Both the position numbers and the translations under genes were made by a program. From assembly GCA_958510825.1 (NCBI GenBank), contig OY294046.1, forward strand, positions 48,651,794-48,715,793: a stretch of DNA of 64,000 bases. Direction: 5' to 3'. Every line of letters starts with the position of its first letter. Positions within the stretch are counted from its first letter, which is position 1. This DNA comes from Brachypterus glaber. Its lineage: Eukaryota; Arthropoda; Insecta; Coleoptera; Kateretidae. The notes beneath the pieces were generated by a model, which saw nothing but the letters and a program-made list of their open reading frames with translations, made no database searches and was not told the origin of the DNA. Of the stretch, positions 11,268 through 24,430 are shown piece by piece.

Positions 11268-14200
11268 TACTTGCCAATATTTTCTACAAACAAATTAACC
11301 ACATAAATTTAGAAATATGTGTATAATTACAGTCTAAAATTTACAAAAAAAGCTATTTTATAAGGTAGGTAATTAAGTAATACATTATTTTTAAATATTT
11401 ACATAATATTTTATGATTTATAGGATTTATAGCAACATTACATGCAGTGTATACAATAATTTTCAAAATCAATCAAAATCTAATATTCTGAAATATTATT
11501 TTTTTTGAAAAATTCCTTGGATACGTGAGTAATGTTATAACCTTCTGCCGTTCAGGAGTATAATCTTTAAAAACATTATATATCACTAGGTATAGGTCAG
11601 GGGATCCCTCATTTAAATATTTTTTATTCTGTTTTTAATAGTGTTTTGTTTTTGGTAGGTATACGACTATTAATTTGGATTTGGTATTGTCCCTCTCGCT
11701 TGCACGCATAATGCCTTACGACGTTTTAGACCATGAGTTGAGAGGTCGCGACTGCATCCATAAAAATATTACTATGTACTATACACACTACACACAAGTT
11801 CCTGCGAACCACTTAAACTACCCACCTACCCTAACAAACCTACCTATCTAGCGCTCTATAACGAACTTCACTTTTGGGAGACGATATTTAACTCATGTCC
11901 ATATGAACTTTTTGGTTTTTATAATTTTTATGTTAGGTTTTCGAATAAAAAAAAAATCAGAAATGCTTTTGCTTAAAAGTAAAAATAAGCTGTTCGGACT
12001 AGTCATGGCATAATAGTACCTAAATACAGACGTATTTGGCATAATATGGTATAATCCATTTTATGATGGTAACTTGCGATTACGGTTTTCCACAACCGAA
12101 AATTACCATGGTAAAATGGGTGAAATTCAAAATTCGAAGGTATTTACCAATATAGCACACAATATCTCCCGGATATCCTCTCAATGTCCTCTCAATATCG
12201 CATATACCGGGACATTAGTCGTATATTCCAAGGATATCCCGAGGGAGGGGTAATACTCCCTCCGTTTTAAGTGCTTTACGTTTTTTTATGAACGAGCCCA
12301 TGGGCGTTTGCAAAGGTTAATCGTAGTACTTTTTGAAAAATTTATTATAAAAAAGGAAATATATTTCGTAGATAAGTTACTAATTATGTACAAATGTCCC
12401 CAACAAAAGTGGCTATCAAATAGCAATTCTTTTATTATTTTTTTGTAAAATTATTAGCCTAAAAAATAACTTGCACATACGTGCAAGCTGCTAATAGCCA
12501 TATTTCACAAAAAAAAAATCCAATACTGTTTGATAGTCACTTTTGTCGGGGGCAGTTTTTCATAATTAGTAGCTATCTTTAGGACAGATGTACAGTATAT
12601 CCTCAGGATATACCTTCGGGAAATCCTTGGGTTATACGGTTCGCTCGGCTTTCCGTACAAAGGTACAAAGTATATTCTGAGCATGTCCTACGGATATCTA
12701 TAGACGAAATCGTATATCCTGGGGATTCGGAAATCCCAAAACGGACATTCTAGGGATATCCATTGTATAAACCGGTCCTATCTGGGTAGATACAACTTTG
12801 TAATGACACCAGCCGGAATAGCTGTAAATTTGACTCTATAGAATTTTAGGTATTCAACAGGACATCGATAAAGAAAATGAATTTCCTAATTAATCAATTT
12901 CACACAAAAGATTCGAATAGCTGCAGGTCGAAATATTAAAATTAATAGTTTAAACTACGTTCCTTTGTCTTTTATCCTATATGTACTTGTCAACTTGATT
13001 TTCGTTCAATGAGCTTGAGGTTGAATGCATAATAGTTGCCACCAAATGAAAACTGAATTATTAAATATAGGGTAACATTTTGCTTAGAGCAATTAACGTT
13101 AGTTATGTTATGACATAAGCGTCGCACACAGGCGGAATATTATTAAATTCAGGAAAACTTGAGAAAAGGCCAAAACCATTTTTTTAATCAAATCAAAAAA
13201 TGTTTTTTATATTATTATTATTATTTATTTTAGTGAGTTTTTGGGTCCAAAAGCATTATGAGTCAAGGGTTCCTAGAAAGAGACCGGAGTAATAGGCAGA
13301 TGCTACGACAAAGCCAAAGCACGACTAATATAGTAAATGACATCAGCGTTGCCGATCAGCATTGATAAAATTTTAACTGGCAATTACTGGAAAATTTTGT
13401 TTCTTGTGGTCGTATACGGCCCTACGGCTAGTATATACAGAGTGTTTGGGAATTAGGGGCTGTCCATATATTAGGTAACGCAAATTGTACCAAAATGCAT
13501 ACACTTCATACCCCGTTTCTGGCGTTATTAAATGATGTAGAGATTTCATATTTTGGCTACCCCCCCCCCCAAATAGGGGGGTGTTAGTCCAAACCAAAAA
13601 GACCATAATATTTAATGGTCTATTTCAAATATTAAACAGCTTAACTTAAAAATTTTAAAAATGGAGGAGAAGGAAAATCATTACGACTTTCACGGTAAAG
13701 TTTTACAATTACAAAAAAACAAGCGAAAAATTTAAATTTAATTTTTTCATGTAAAATTCTTTAATTTTAGAGCGTTTCTCTAAATTAATTTTCAATTACT
13801 GACAAATTTCTGGCATTAAGCCACCATGACTTACAGATGAGTCAACGGCAGAAAACGTGTTAAATTACAGGAAGTATTTTTTACAGTGTACCTTAAAATA
13901 ACCCCCGCAAAGTGTAACTAGCAATGTTTTTCATGACATCGTTAAGAAAAGTGCTTTGATTTTGCATAATCAGTGAAAAATAATATCTACAATAAATTTC
14001 TTCACGTTTCTGAGCATGTGACATTACAATAACAGTTATTTCTGTCTACCTACGTAATTAATATACAATTTTATTTAATAATAAAGGTTTGCTGGAAATT
14101 TCAATTAGCCTTGAAGCACTGTGAACTGAAGCTTAAAAGATTCAGTATACACGAATTTCTTTAAAACATCTTAGAATCTTTTTCGATTTAATAGGGGCAT

Positions 14201-14651
14201 TCAAAATTTTATGGAACGAAAATCAGGATTACATATAATTATAAACACGAAGTACATATAAAATGGCAATCGAAATATCCCTTAAAAATAAATTTAAGAA
14301 AAATTTTTGAAGAGAAAACTTTTTAGGCGCGTTGAGGGATTTTTGGTAAGGGAAAATCTTATGGGTTCGCCATACCCCGATATACCGACATGTATACTGC
14401 CGTTTGGATACAAGATACAAGATACATGGGGCCAAATCAAGCCAATCACGGCATCGCATTCTTATGTATTACGTTCTTATGGGTGCCTGTGCATATGCCC
14501 TAAGTCTTTATGTCTTATGCCGTATGCAAATTATGTCATTATGTTATTATGCGTTATGTTTTGTTATGCAAACCTGTGGATAGGCCTTTAGTTAATCCTA
14601 TGAAAAGTCATTAAAACAACAACAACAAAAATCATGTCGGTATAATGCTGT
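11268..14651. other. Gene-free stretch with GGATATCC-rich and CCCCCC blocks
   Basis: No coding region is supported. From 12160 to 12790 many GGATAT/ATATCC motifs occur, with an imperfect inverted repeat at about 12355-12585 around TTGATAG. A GTAACGCAAATTGTACCAAAA block at 13475 matches the MITE at 37167-37372. From 14420 to 14590 lies the CGGCATCGCATT / GGATAGGCC repeat also seen at 23083-23237. Confidence 0.5.
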
Positions 14652-14769
14652 GCTATGAAAGACTCCCGTATCTCCATTTGTAGCATACCCTCGTTTTCAA
14701 AATATTACACCGAGTTGACGTGAAAACGTTGCTATGCGTCAAATGGAGATACGGGGGTCTTTCATAGCA
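14652..14769. mobile_element. Short palindromic MITE
   Basis: The end GCTATGAAAGAC followed by CCGTATCTCCATTTG is repeated in reverse complement at the other end. The arms also share CGTTTTC near the centre. It is 118 bp, non-coding, and lies 40 bp left of the Transib element. Confidence 0.8.
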
Positions 14770-14808
14770 ATCACAATTGTGAAAGTTAGGTTCTACCACT
14801 AAGCGCTG

Positions 14809-17263
14809 CACTAAGGAGTATTTAATGATTTTAGCTGGCCAAAATTCGAATTCTTAGAAGTGGCCGTACCCCCTTAATTACCTACCCTTATTAATCCTCG
14901 ATAATGGTCGCTTAATGAGCAATTAATGATTTGGTTATAAAAGCAGAATTTTGAACTATACAGGTTAGTTAAATATCTGATTTATAACTGTGTGGTTCAT
15001 TTTATTCACGAACGATTTTAGTGGTGTTCTTTGAAGCTGTGTACAATTGTTTACAACAGAAGTTTTATAGTGTTATACCATGGATGAATCTATGACAGGT
15101 ATGTACATTATTTACTCTTACTACCGTTTTGAAATATTAATCACCACAGAAGTTATGTCCCATGAAACTTAGCATTTTTTTAACGAATTTTAAACTAAAT
15201 TTTGACTTTAAAAGTGAAAAAGTTACAGTGCCTATTGAGACCCAGTTATTTTTTTGAGTTTTTCTGTGAGCTTATACTACTAGCTATTTAAAAATCTTAA
15301 TTTCACCTGCCCATTACTGCCACCTAAATTCCAATCATGTTCTAAATACATCAAGGTCCAAAGGTGGATTTTTCAACTAAATTTCTTTTTTCTAGCTGGG
15401 TCATCAGGAATGCAAACAATCTCTCGTTTGGACTTCTACAACAGTATTCAGCAGCAGCAGGCTTCGAATTTCGACGAAAAAATGGACTTAGCCGATCAAC
15501 ATTTGTTATCAAGAAATCAATACACCGAAGAACTGAAACAAGTATACAAGCGTCAAATGTCGAGGTTGAAAGCTGCTCTTAGAAATATGTGGTCGTCTTC
15601 ATCAAGAACTCATGAAAAATTTATTAAGAAGCACGGCACTTGGCTGCAAGGGAGTTTCCAAATACCGATACCGGCCACCCTATCCACTCCATCATCAGCA
15701 GGACGACCAAGAAAAAGTTTTGTCGATTCAAGTGAACGATCAAAGAGGAGAAAAACAGAACAGCTCAGGAAAGATGTGGAACCAGAAGCTATTGTTTTTG
15801 CAGCTGAAACTTGTTTAACAACAAGTGGCAAAAGAAGTGCTGCAACCGTCCTGAAAGATCTTCAATCATCTCCTAAAAGAGCGGGAAAGTATAAAAAAGC
15901 CTACCGCAGCAGCCTTGAACCTACAAAAAAATCATTGACACCGTTACAGGCTCTTTCAATATTTGCTGACGCAGGTCTAACAAAATCTCAATATGAAATC
16001 GTTCGTACAAGCGATAAGAAGAAATGGCCCTGCTACAGTATTTTGGCTAAAGAAAAAAAAACATGCTATCCTGATTCTGATTCGTTCACAGTCACAGAAA
16101 GTTTAGCTGAAGTAGACTTACAAAGTCTGTTAAACCATACTGCCGAAAGATTGCTATTGTTTTTAGAAGAAGTTATCAAGACTTTAACGGAAAGTGAGCG
16201 TAAAAATATGAAACTATATACGAAATGGGGTTGTGATGGCTCCCAGCAGACACAGTTTAATCAAAAGTTTGAGGATGACACTCATTCTGATGCCAGTATA
16301 TTTCAATGCTCAATGGTTCCACTACAGCTAACTTGTGGAGTAAATAAAAAGGTTATCTGGCAAAACTCTACACCATCATCTCCAAGGTTTTGCAGGCCAA
16401 TTCGAATTAGGTTTATAAAAGAAACTGCTGATGTAATAGCTGAAGAAATTGCTTACATGGAAAACAAAATTGCAGATCTAAAGCCAACTAAACTTCAAGA
16501 TATAGCAGTAGAACATGTAATGATGTTAACCATGGTGGATGGAAAAGTCTGTAACGCAGCAACCACCACTACATCGACAATGCGATGTTATATTTGTGGA
16601 GCAACATCTAAGCAATTTAATGATTTGGACAGAGAATGTGTTGACAAGCAAAGCACCTACAAATTTGGACTGTCAATTCTGCATGCTAGAATACGGTGTT
16701 TTGAAAGTCTCCTTCACCTATCATATAAATTGCCTTTGAAAAAATGGCAGAAAAAGCTAAATGAAGATGAGAAGAGACTCATCTCAGATAGAAAGAAGAA
16801 AATTCAAGATGAATTCAAGAGCGAAATGGGCATTCTTGTCGACATACCTAAGGCTGGATTTGGGAACACCAATAACGGCAACACAAACTTACAAAGCCTT
16901 TTTCAAAAGAAGCTGTGGAAATGCTGCTTCCTGGAGAAGTCCAAGATTCCGACACTGAAAACAGTGAAAATGAAGAATATTCTGACAATGACGAAGTAGA
17001 ATCTAATTAAATATCAAAATATATATATGTTATTTACCATAATAAAGTTTGAAAAATAATATAATTTTTATTTCCTCAACTCCTATTGAATGAAAAAAAT
17101 GTAATCCTTAAAGTACCCATCTTTCCCCTATATTGAACGCCATTGGCTTGGGTTTGTACAAAATGCATATATTTTACAATTTCTTGCCATATGGTAAGGT
17201 TTTCCGCCAATAAAAAGACATAAATAATTTTGGCCAGCTAAAATCGTCAAATACTCCTATGTG
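14809..17263 (+). mobile_element. Transib element with CGCTG target duplication
   Basis: The inverted ends are about 38 bp with four mismatches. They start CACTAAGGAGTATTT (left) and CACATAGGAGTATTT (right, reverse complement) and share GATTTTAGCTGGCCAAAATT. The 5-bp direct repeat CGCTG flanks both sides (14804-14808 and 17264-17268). A CAC start and a GC-rich 5-bp duplication are known features of Transib, the family related to RAG1. The element is 2455 bp and encloses one two-exon transposase gene and an AATAAA at 17041. The sharp ends suggest it moved fairly recently. Confidence 0.85.
15080..16999 (+). pseudogene. Transib (RAG1-like) transposase, two exons, C-terminus lost
   Basis: Exon 1 (15080-15098) encodes MDESMT and ends in a GTATGT donor. 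Exon 2 starts at 15396 after TTTTTTCTAG and joins in phase 1 to give AGSSG before the Met at 15410, about 540 residues in all. Visible RAG1/Transib landmarks are WGCDG (first catalytic Asp, about residue 287), MVDGKVCNA (second Asp, about 388), CYIC (zinc-binding Cys pair, about 404-407), then a LHARIRCFESLLHLSY block and GNTNNGNT. After GNTNNGNT the family continues for well over 100 residues including the catalytic Glu. Here it jumps to an unrelated 34-residue tail. Another frame from about 16901 gives an acidic end, SKEAVEMLLPGEVQDSD and onward to a stop at 17009, which looks like the true C-terminus. An internal deletion with frameshift therefore removed the third catalytic residue, and catalysis is unlikely. 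Confidence 0.8.
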
Positions 17264-17504
17264 CGCTGTTAAAACAAAACTGGTTTTGAAAACAACGCCA
17301 AAAAAAAAATGGAAGAAGAAGAAATGTGATTAACATAGCCCACTACGCATAGGACGTATATAGAAACTATAAGTTTTCTTATGTAATAAGTCGTGTTATG
17401 TTACTACGAAGTTTGCGCCATGGACTTTTGTGCTTTTAAAATCCTTATGTCTTATGCGCGATTTATGTATTATGGTTATGCAAGCCTCTGGATAGGCCTT
17501 TAGT

Positions 17505-18065
17505 AAGTAAGTAAGTAAGTAAGTAAGTAATTTATTAACCAATTTTTGATACACAAGGTACATGTTGGTATGTCATAATAACATCAAGTTACGATAAAAG
17601 TAAAAAATAATATGTCATTTTAATTTAGGACTTACACTAAAAGATTCACAAAACGTAGAAAATAAAAGAACAGAAAAAAACTATAGCTATTAAAAGAGTT
17701 ATTAAGTGTACAAGTTAATAGAGTAAAAAGACTTTTCCAATAAATAGGATTTAAGCGTACGTTTAAACACATTTAAGTTACTAATATTTTGAATATTTAC
17801 AGGGAGTTTATTATAAAAATATATACATCTGTAATAGGGAGAATTTTCATAAAGACTAGACTTGTGCTTTGGAAGTTGTAATATTCCCAGTCTGTCAGTA
17901 TGAGTTTCTGACAATGTTAAAATATTCAAGATATTTTTTTAAAAACATTACACATTTATAAATATAAATACACGGGACAGTTAAAATATTTTTATCTTTA
18001 AAAGTTTGTTGACAGCTAGCTCTATAACCTAAATTAAAAATAAGTCTTATAAGCCTCTTTAGAGA
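17505..18065 (-). pseudogene. LINE reverse-transcriptase C-terminal remnant with TTAC tail
   Basis: Reading leftward, the frame gives LKRLIRLIFNLGYRASC, then LTVPCIYIYKCVMFLKKY, a frame change, then SLYENSPYYRCIYFYNKLP and NVFKRTLKSYLLEKSFYS before a stop near 17707. This order (gLTLP.lYiyecl, then LYNKLP, then FKk.LK.yLl) is typical of the end of a CR1/Jockey-type ORF2. The 3' region closes with a (TTAC)n tail at about 17505-17530. The copy is 5'-truncated and frameshifted. The exact clade cannot be decided from this piece. Confidence 0.65.
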
Positions 18066-19142
18066 CCTGAAATTTAAAATATAGGCTTATGGTGACTATT
18101 AAAATAAGACATACATAAAATACCGAAAAATACTAGCTGTGAAGTCCAAAATAGGCACATCATGATTTTCTTTTGTTTTCATAATATCTTTTGACTGGAT
18201 TGACTTAGTCACTTTGAATTTAAAATATAAGCTTATGGTGACTATTTAAACAGATTCTATCTAAAAAATGCTCGTGATGTCCCGGCGAGGGCAGGGAGCA
18301 GTCATTATTTTGAAAAAACGCTTATTCTTATAAATTTTTAATCGTAGGGATTTGAAAATTGGTATGTAAGGACATAATTACAATTGAAAATCGACGAAAC
18401 CAAAAAACAAGATGGCTGACTTGTCAAAATTACATTTTTTTAACGGAAAGTCGCAGAAACATGCAATTTGGTATGAGGACTGAACAACTGAAAATCGACA
18501 AAATGAAAAAAAAAAGGTGAAATCTTGAAAGGAGGCGGGCAGCGACGATGTTCACCTCTTAAGTCTTTGCCCAACATAAAAAAAATAGATTTTGATGTTT
18601 TTGATACTACAATTAATTTTAAAATTAAAAAAAAACTGTTATTTCATAGTTTTAAGTTTTCACTTCTGTCGGCAGTCCCCATGACTTTTTTTTTAATTTT
18701 ATAAGGTTTTTTTAGATTTTTTTCACATCTCATAAAAACCTACTTTATTGTTATAAAACAACCAATAAAATCTTCTTAAAAAGTTAAGTGTGTTTTAATA
18801 ATTCTAAATTAACTAAGAATTTTACCAATGAAATGTCAGAATTATTGTACTGGTTAAATTCAACATGGTAATCTCAATTCTTAGTGTTACTATTACCTTA
18901 GGTAAAAAAGCTTATACGGTTACTTTACCCAATAATTAACTAACTAAAAATATAACCAATTAGATGCCATATTAATATTTTCCTGATAAAATCCAAATTT
19001 TAGTAAATCAAGTTAACAAATTATCCAAAAAATAGTATGGGCTCACTATAAGAGTTAAGTAATACAAGAGGAACAGAAAACTTGAAGAAATTCTTGAAGA
19101 TAACCTATACCGTTTTAATTTTAATAATTTTTTATCAAAATT
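18066..19142. other. AT-rich stretch, no gene seen
   Basis: No supported coding region. A block near 18780-18960 with AATTCTTAG and TTGGTTAAATTC resembles pieces near 44500-44610. Otherwise low-complexity sequence. Confidence 0.5.
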
Positions 19143-19229
19143 AGCCCCTAGCACAAGCTTAAGCTTATTTGGGGCTCTCCATGACTTTGTAGCAATTTCA
19201 AGTCAATAAATAAATAAATAAATAATAAA
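19143..19229 (+). repeat. 3' hairpin repeat with AAATA tail, copy 1
   Basis: AGCCCCTAGCACAAGC pairs imperfectly with GCTTATTTGGGGCT in a hairpin, and a short spacer leads to (AAATA)n. The same hairpin and tail occur inverted at 35563-35660 and 59841-59941. Hairpin plus simple tail suggests the 3' end of a LINE or its SINE partner. Confidence 0.65.
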
Positions 19230-19783
19230 TTTGTCTCAATTCATTTCATAGGTTACATTTTTAGTTAAGTGTTAGTTATTTGGTAAAACAAATTTTAGAT
19301 TAATAAATAAAAGAAAGTCCAAATAAATTACATGCCGATTTTGATCACTGTTTTAAATAATATAGATTTATCAAAAAAATCCAATAATAAAGTTAGAAGT
19401 TTTAACTCTATAAGTGCACTTAAAATCATTGAAACTTATTCAATATAACAGTATATAAAAGTATTTGTAAAGAAACTTTTATAATTTCCCACATTTCTAA
19501 TTTATAAGTGGTCATAAAAACATTTTCTGAAAATTTCTGGACAAAAACCTTGGATGAGTACCTACTTATATTTTAATAAAAAGAAGCCCTTAACGAAATA
19601 TTTTTATCATTAGGGATTGTTCACTCTGGGAATAATGCAAGCGTGGACAAAAACACTCTCCCTTGAAAATCGATGATAAATAACAAGCCGTGAAGAATTG
19701 GGGAGAGCTGGAAAAAAGTTTTGTACACTAGAATATTCCTTCTAATTTATTATTCCATCAATCTATTTTCTAATCATCGTACA

Positions 19784-21473
19784 GCACGGTGCGGTGGTGC
19801 GACAGTTTAAATCAACTTCAAATTACCCCATTTATGTTTCTATACGTCGATTCTATGATACTTTAGGATGATTTTAACCAAAAATAAAAAAATCTATCTA
19901 GCACATTTTTTTTATTAAGCAAAAACCCCGTATGTTGGACACTTACCTTGTATTTGACTATTCACTAAATATTTACTCAAATTATTATTATTTTTTTTGT
20001 TTTGTTACGTGAACTGCAAAATTATCGTCATAAAAAAATTAAATTTATAATAAAAAACCCCTTATACCTGGTGACACAAGAAGTATTGCCTACGAATTAT
20101 CCCCGTAACTATAAAAGATAACTTTTTGAAATTTACAGAACTTGTATGAACCGTAAATACCCCCATTTTAGCATAGTCATTATAAAAATATCACTTCCGG
20201 TCTAAGCGGAAGTGATACCAACTTTTGATTTTTAAATAGAACCCTATTCATTTGCTTACATTTTTAGATTCTTTTTTAAATTCTCTTTTCATTCTGAATA
20301 TTTGCTTTAAATATGGCGCCACAGGAGTCATTTTACATAAAAACAACATGGCGGTCCTATGACGTCCATATTGGAATATTTTTGAAACTTGACATTTTAA
20401 ATATTTTAATAGTAGGTTAAAAATTTACCGTTTATCTGAAACTGATTGTCTTTTGTTTTTATGAAAATGGCGTTATTTTATTTATTTTTTTAAATCTTCA
20501 ACTTAAACGCCATTTTGTGCTAATTTTTTAAAAGAAACGACGTATTATTGATTTCACTAGATAAAAAAATTAGGTATACTCTACAAGAAAAACGTAGAAA
20601 TACTCTAATAACGTTGGCCCTTTTCGGGGAAAATGTCTATATTCCGTTGGTATTCAATAAGCTCCCAACGGAATATGGCCATTTTCCCAGAAAATTGCCA
20701 ACCCTATTAGGGTGTTTGTATTTTTTTCTTTGAGTATACCTGAATTTTTAATTTAGCGAAATCAAAAAAAGGTCATTTCCTTTAAAAAAATTAGCACAAA
20801 ATGGCGTTGAGGTTGATGATTTGAAAAAAAACTTCAAAATAACGCCATTTTCATAAAAACAAAAGGAAATCAGTTTCAGATCAACTTTTAGCCTACTATT
20901 AAAAGATTTAAAATGTCAAGTTTCAGAAATATTCCAATATGGACGTAATCGTACTCGGACCGTAATCGGACCGCCATGTTGTGTTTATATAAAATGGATC
21001 CTGTGGCGCCATTTTTAATGCAAATGTCGACTTGTGATATATCAATAAAAAGATAATTTAATACCGGAAGTGATATTTTTATAATGAGCATGCCAAAATG
21101 GGGGTATTTACGGTTCATACAAGCTCTGTAAATTTCAAAAAGTTATCTTATATAGTTACGGAGATAAATCATAGGCAATACTTCTTGTTTCACCCTTTAT
21201 AAGGGGTTTTTTATTATTAATTATTTTTTTTATTATTTTCCAGTTCACGTATATTGAACAAAATAAAACAAAAATAATAATAATAGTTTCAGTAAATATT
21301 TAGGAAAATACAAGGTAAGTGCCCAAAATACATGGTTTTTGCTTAATAAAAAAAAATGTGCTAGATAGATTTTTTTTATTTTTGGTTAAAATCATACTCT
21401 CATAGAATCGTCGTATAGAAACAGAAATAGGGTAATTTGAAGTTGATTTAAACCGTCGAACCACCGCACCGTG
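19784..21473. mobile_element. Foldback element, 1.7 kb
   Basis: CACGGTGCGGTGGT at the left end is inverted as ACCACCGCACCGTG at the right. Matching inner landmarks include the TGTGCTAGATAGATT block, CAAGGTAAGTG, GGAAGTGATA and, near the centre (20640-20665), TATTCCGTTGG and its complement. The arms are about 0.85 kb with many substitutions. It is non-coding. Confidence 0.8.
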
Positions 21474-23012
21474 ACAGAGTGATATTGGTACACTGACGTT
21501 TTGGGCTACTGGCCCTTTTCAGTACCAAGAGTCATCTCTGTACGCTGATTAAAAAAAAACTATATAATATCATTAATATGAGATTGGACTTTTTTAACAT
21601 AAATTTTGTAGATTAATTTAATTTTAGCAAATTGACCCATCCCCATTAATATTTTTAAAATTTTGTTTAAAATTAAAAATTTCTGTCTTTATTCCTTCCA
21701 ATATAAATATAATTTATTTAATTTTGAATATCGTCATTAGACAATGCCTACAGGTATATATCATATATGAATTTTATTATAAACGTATTGAACATCCAAT
21801 AGTTTTTGTTTTTCTGAAGATTTATTTTTATTATTTAGTTTCAAATAGATAGGAAGTTATGATCCTGTACAAGTGTACTTTAATTTTTGTTAAAAACACT
21901 ATAGTTCTAAAGTTACGTACTTTAATATTTGACATGAAATGTTTATTTTTTAACAAAAATTAAAGTACAATTGTATAGGGTAACAACTTCCGATTTCCTA
22001 TCCATTTGTAACTGAATATTCAGTTTACGAAAGTAACACGTGATGTCACTCTGGCGTGATCATTCACTATAGAGTCTAATAGGCGTGATATGGGAGAAAA
22101 ACCACGTTGTGACTTCAAAGTGAAATTCACGAATGTTATCTGGGAAATGGGATGCAAGGTTTTTCCACTATAACTGCAGAACCTTTTATCTGATCGACTT
22201 GTTTTGCAGGCACCGTTTGGTCGAAGGATACAAACATTAAATTTTGATTAAAAAAATATATATATATATATATTTTTTTTGTACAACATTGTTTTAATTT
22301 TATTTTTTTCTAAAACCTATTTTTTTTTTAAACGAAAAATATTGAAAAAAATAAAAATACTTTTTACCTCTTGGACCCCTTTCTTTAGCCGAAACATTTG
22401 AGTAAGAAGTAGTCTATGGTACAAATTTAAAGTCTTTAGCCATAGCGTTCACTGCTCTTCTTCTCCAAAATGTTACCTATGGGAAAGTATTGTGGCGTCC
22501 TCAATAGATTTGTTGAAGAATATGGAGGTTTTGTGATTATCTGAATTTACATCTGACTGAATTAAAGAAAAAAGGGGACTTTAAGTTGTGTACTTGAAAA
22601 GGAGAAAACTGAAGTGCCGTAAAATGTATGAATACCGGAGAATTACAAATACCTTTAATATAGGTCCTATTTTAGGATATCCTGGACATAAAATATGAAA
22701 ATTGGTAGATTTTAATTTGAATAAAACCAGCAAATACTTATTTTTGAGGAGCTTTTTAAAATTTATGCCAAACCTTAACTTCATTAATTAATTTAATCGA
22801 TTTAAGTAATCAGAAAAATAGTATATTATGATCCAAGGACAAGAAATAATGTTTCTCGGTCGCATGCGGAGATTGTGAATCGAGGCGTAAGACCGATATT
22901 TCTCGTCCGGTATCATACGCTATTTTTTATTCGCTTGTAAACAAATTTTTAACAAAAAAAGGTAAAAATAATAATTAAAATTAGTTTTAATTTGGTTCTG
23001 TCAGTTATCTGA
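21474..23012. other. AT-rich stretch with (AT)n run
   Basis: No gene is supported. Near 21840-22010 an inverted pair around AAAATTAAAGTAC is visible. An (AT)n run lies at 22254-22275. Confidence 0.5.
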
Positions 23013-23312
23013 CAATTTTCCATAAGGGACCGCAAAAGTACTTTGGAGGGCTGCATCCCGCCAAAGTAAAACAAAAGACTAAATGCCTATCCAGAAGCTT
23101 GTATAAGAACATAAAACATAAGAATGTGATGCCGTGATTGGCTTACAAAAAACATGGCGGCACATCAAGCCAATCACGGCATCGCATTGTTATGTATTAT
23201 GTTCTTACGCGAGTCTGTGAATAGGCACTAACACAACCGCTATGCAATTTTCCATAAGGGACCGATAAAGTACTTGGGCGGGCTGCATCCCGCCAAAATA
23301 AAACAAAAGACA
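23013..23312. repeat. Direct repeats (about 69 bp) flanking a palindromic MITE
   Basis: AATTTTCCATAAGGGACCG through GGGCTGCATCCCGCC to AAAACAAAAGAC occurs at 23013-23082 and again at 23243-23312 in the same orientation. Between them (about 23083-23237) lies a palindrome whose arms share CCTATCCAGA, ATAAGAACATAA and GATGCCGTGATTGGCTT. The palindrome is a MITE; pieces of it recur near 14420-14590, 17450-17505 and 47790-47870. Confidence 0.75.
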
Positions 23313-23589
23313 AACTTTTAAGAAAAGTGTCACTTTTAACCTAACATTTATAAGCAAAAAATGTCACTTTGGAACACAAGCGAATGAATATATAATTTAA
23401 AATATAATTTTTTCTTCTAAATTAAATATAAAATATTAAATATTAAATACCTGCGATAACGCTGCACTTAACTTATATGAAAAACCAAGGAAAAATCAAG
23501 TTTAATAAAAAAAGATTTTTGTTCGAAAAAACTTCCATAAAACTTGAAAAAAAGTTAAAGTTTGGTAATACAGTTTGGGAAGAATATGG

Positions 23590-24430
23590 AAAGGATTACT
23601 CAGGGCCGTAGCGAAGAAGATTTCGTGGGGGAAGGGAGAAGGTCAAAAATGTCAACTTTTTTAGCGTAGAAAAGTAACTTTTTTCTCCGAAAAAAAGTAA
23701 ATGACTAAAAAAAGTGCAACTTTTGTATTTTAAATCCATGAAATATGCATTTTTTTAGATTTCAAGATAGGTAGAGTTCATGAAAAATAAGAAACTTTGA
23801 AAATATCAGTCTGTCCGTCCGTCCGTTCAATGTCACGATTTTTGTAGACACGATAACTCCAGAACGAATTATCCAATCGACTCGAAATTTTCAGGAAAAA
23901 TCAAGTTCTATGAGGGGAAGATCCCTATTTTTCAAAGTAATCCCCCCAAAAACAAAACAGTTATGGTGGGTTAAACTAAAAAAAAAATTAAAGGTATCAT
24001 TTTCAAAAGAAAAAATAATTTTTTCGTTTTTCGTAAAAAGAATAGAAATTACATTTTTTGAAAATTTTGAAAAAGTTTTTTTCGATTTTTATTTTGAAGA
24101 TGTTTTTTAAGTGTTTTGTTTTTCAAAAAAAGATCTTTTTTAATTTTTTTATATCATTTTTTATTATTTGGGAAAATGCAATATACAATTTACTGTGAAT
24201 AATATATAATGGAAAGCGTTTTTTTTAATTTTTTTAATTTTTTTTTCGTTTTTCGCAAAAAGAAAATAAAAAAAACTGAAATTTTTTTTAAGTGTTTTGT
24301 TTTTCAACAAAAGTTGTTTTTTTTTATTTTTTTTATATATTTTTTTTGATTTGGGAAAATGCAATATACCATTTACTGTAAATAATATATAATGAAATGC
24401 GTAGCATTACATATCTTCACGGCTTGTTAA
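23590..24430 (+). repeat. Dispersed repeat with poly-T/poly-A core, copy 1
   Basis: The block begins near a GTCCGTCCGTCC run and holds TTTTCAGGAAAAATCAAGTT, GGGGAAGATCCCTATT, long T and A runs around TTCGTTTTTCG and AAAGAAAA, then AATATATAATGGAA near the end (twice). The same order occurs at 38270-39270. It is non-coding; the lysine- or phenylalanine-rich frames come from the homopolymers. Confidence 0.65.

Noticed and set aside
24164..24364. Lys-rich frames at 24.2 kb and 38.5 kb
   Set aside because: They come from poly-A/poly-T tracts of a dispersed non-coding repeat present in two copies.
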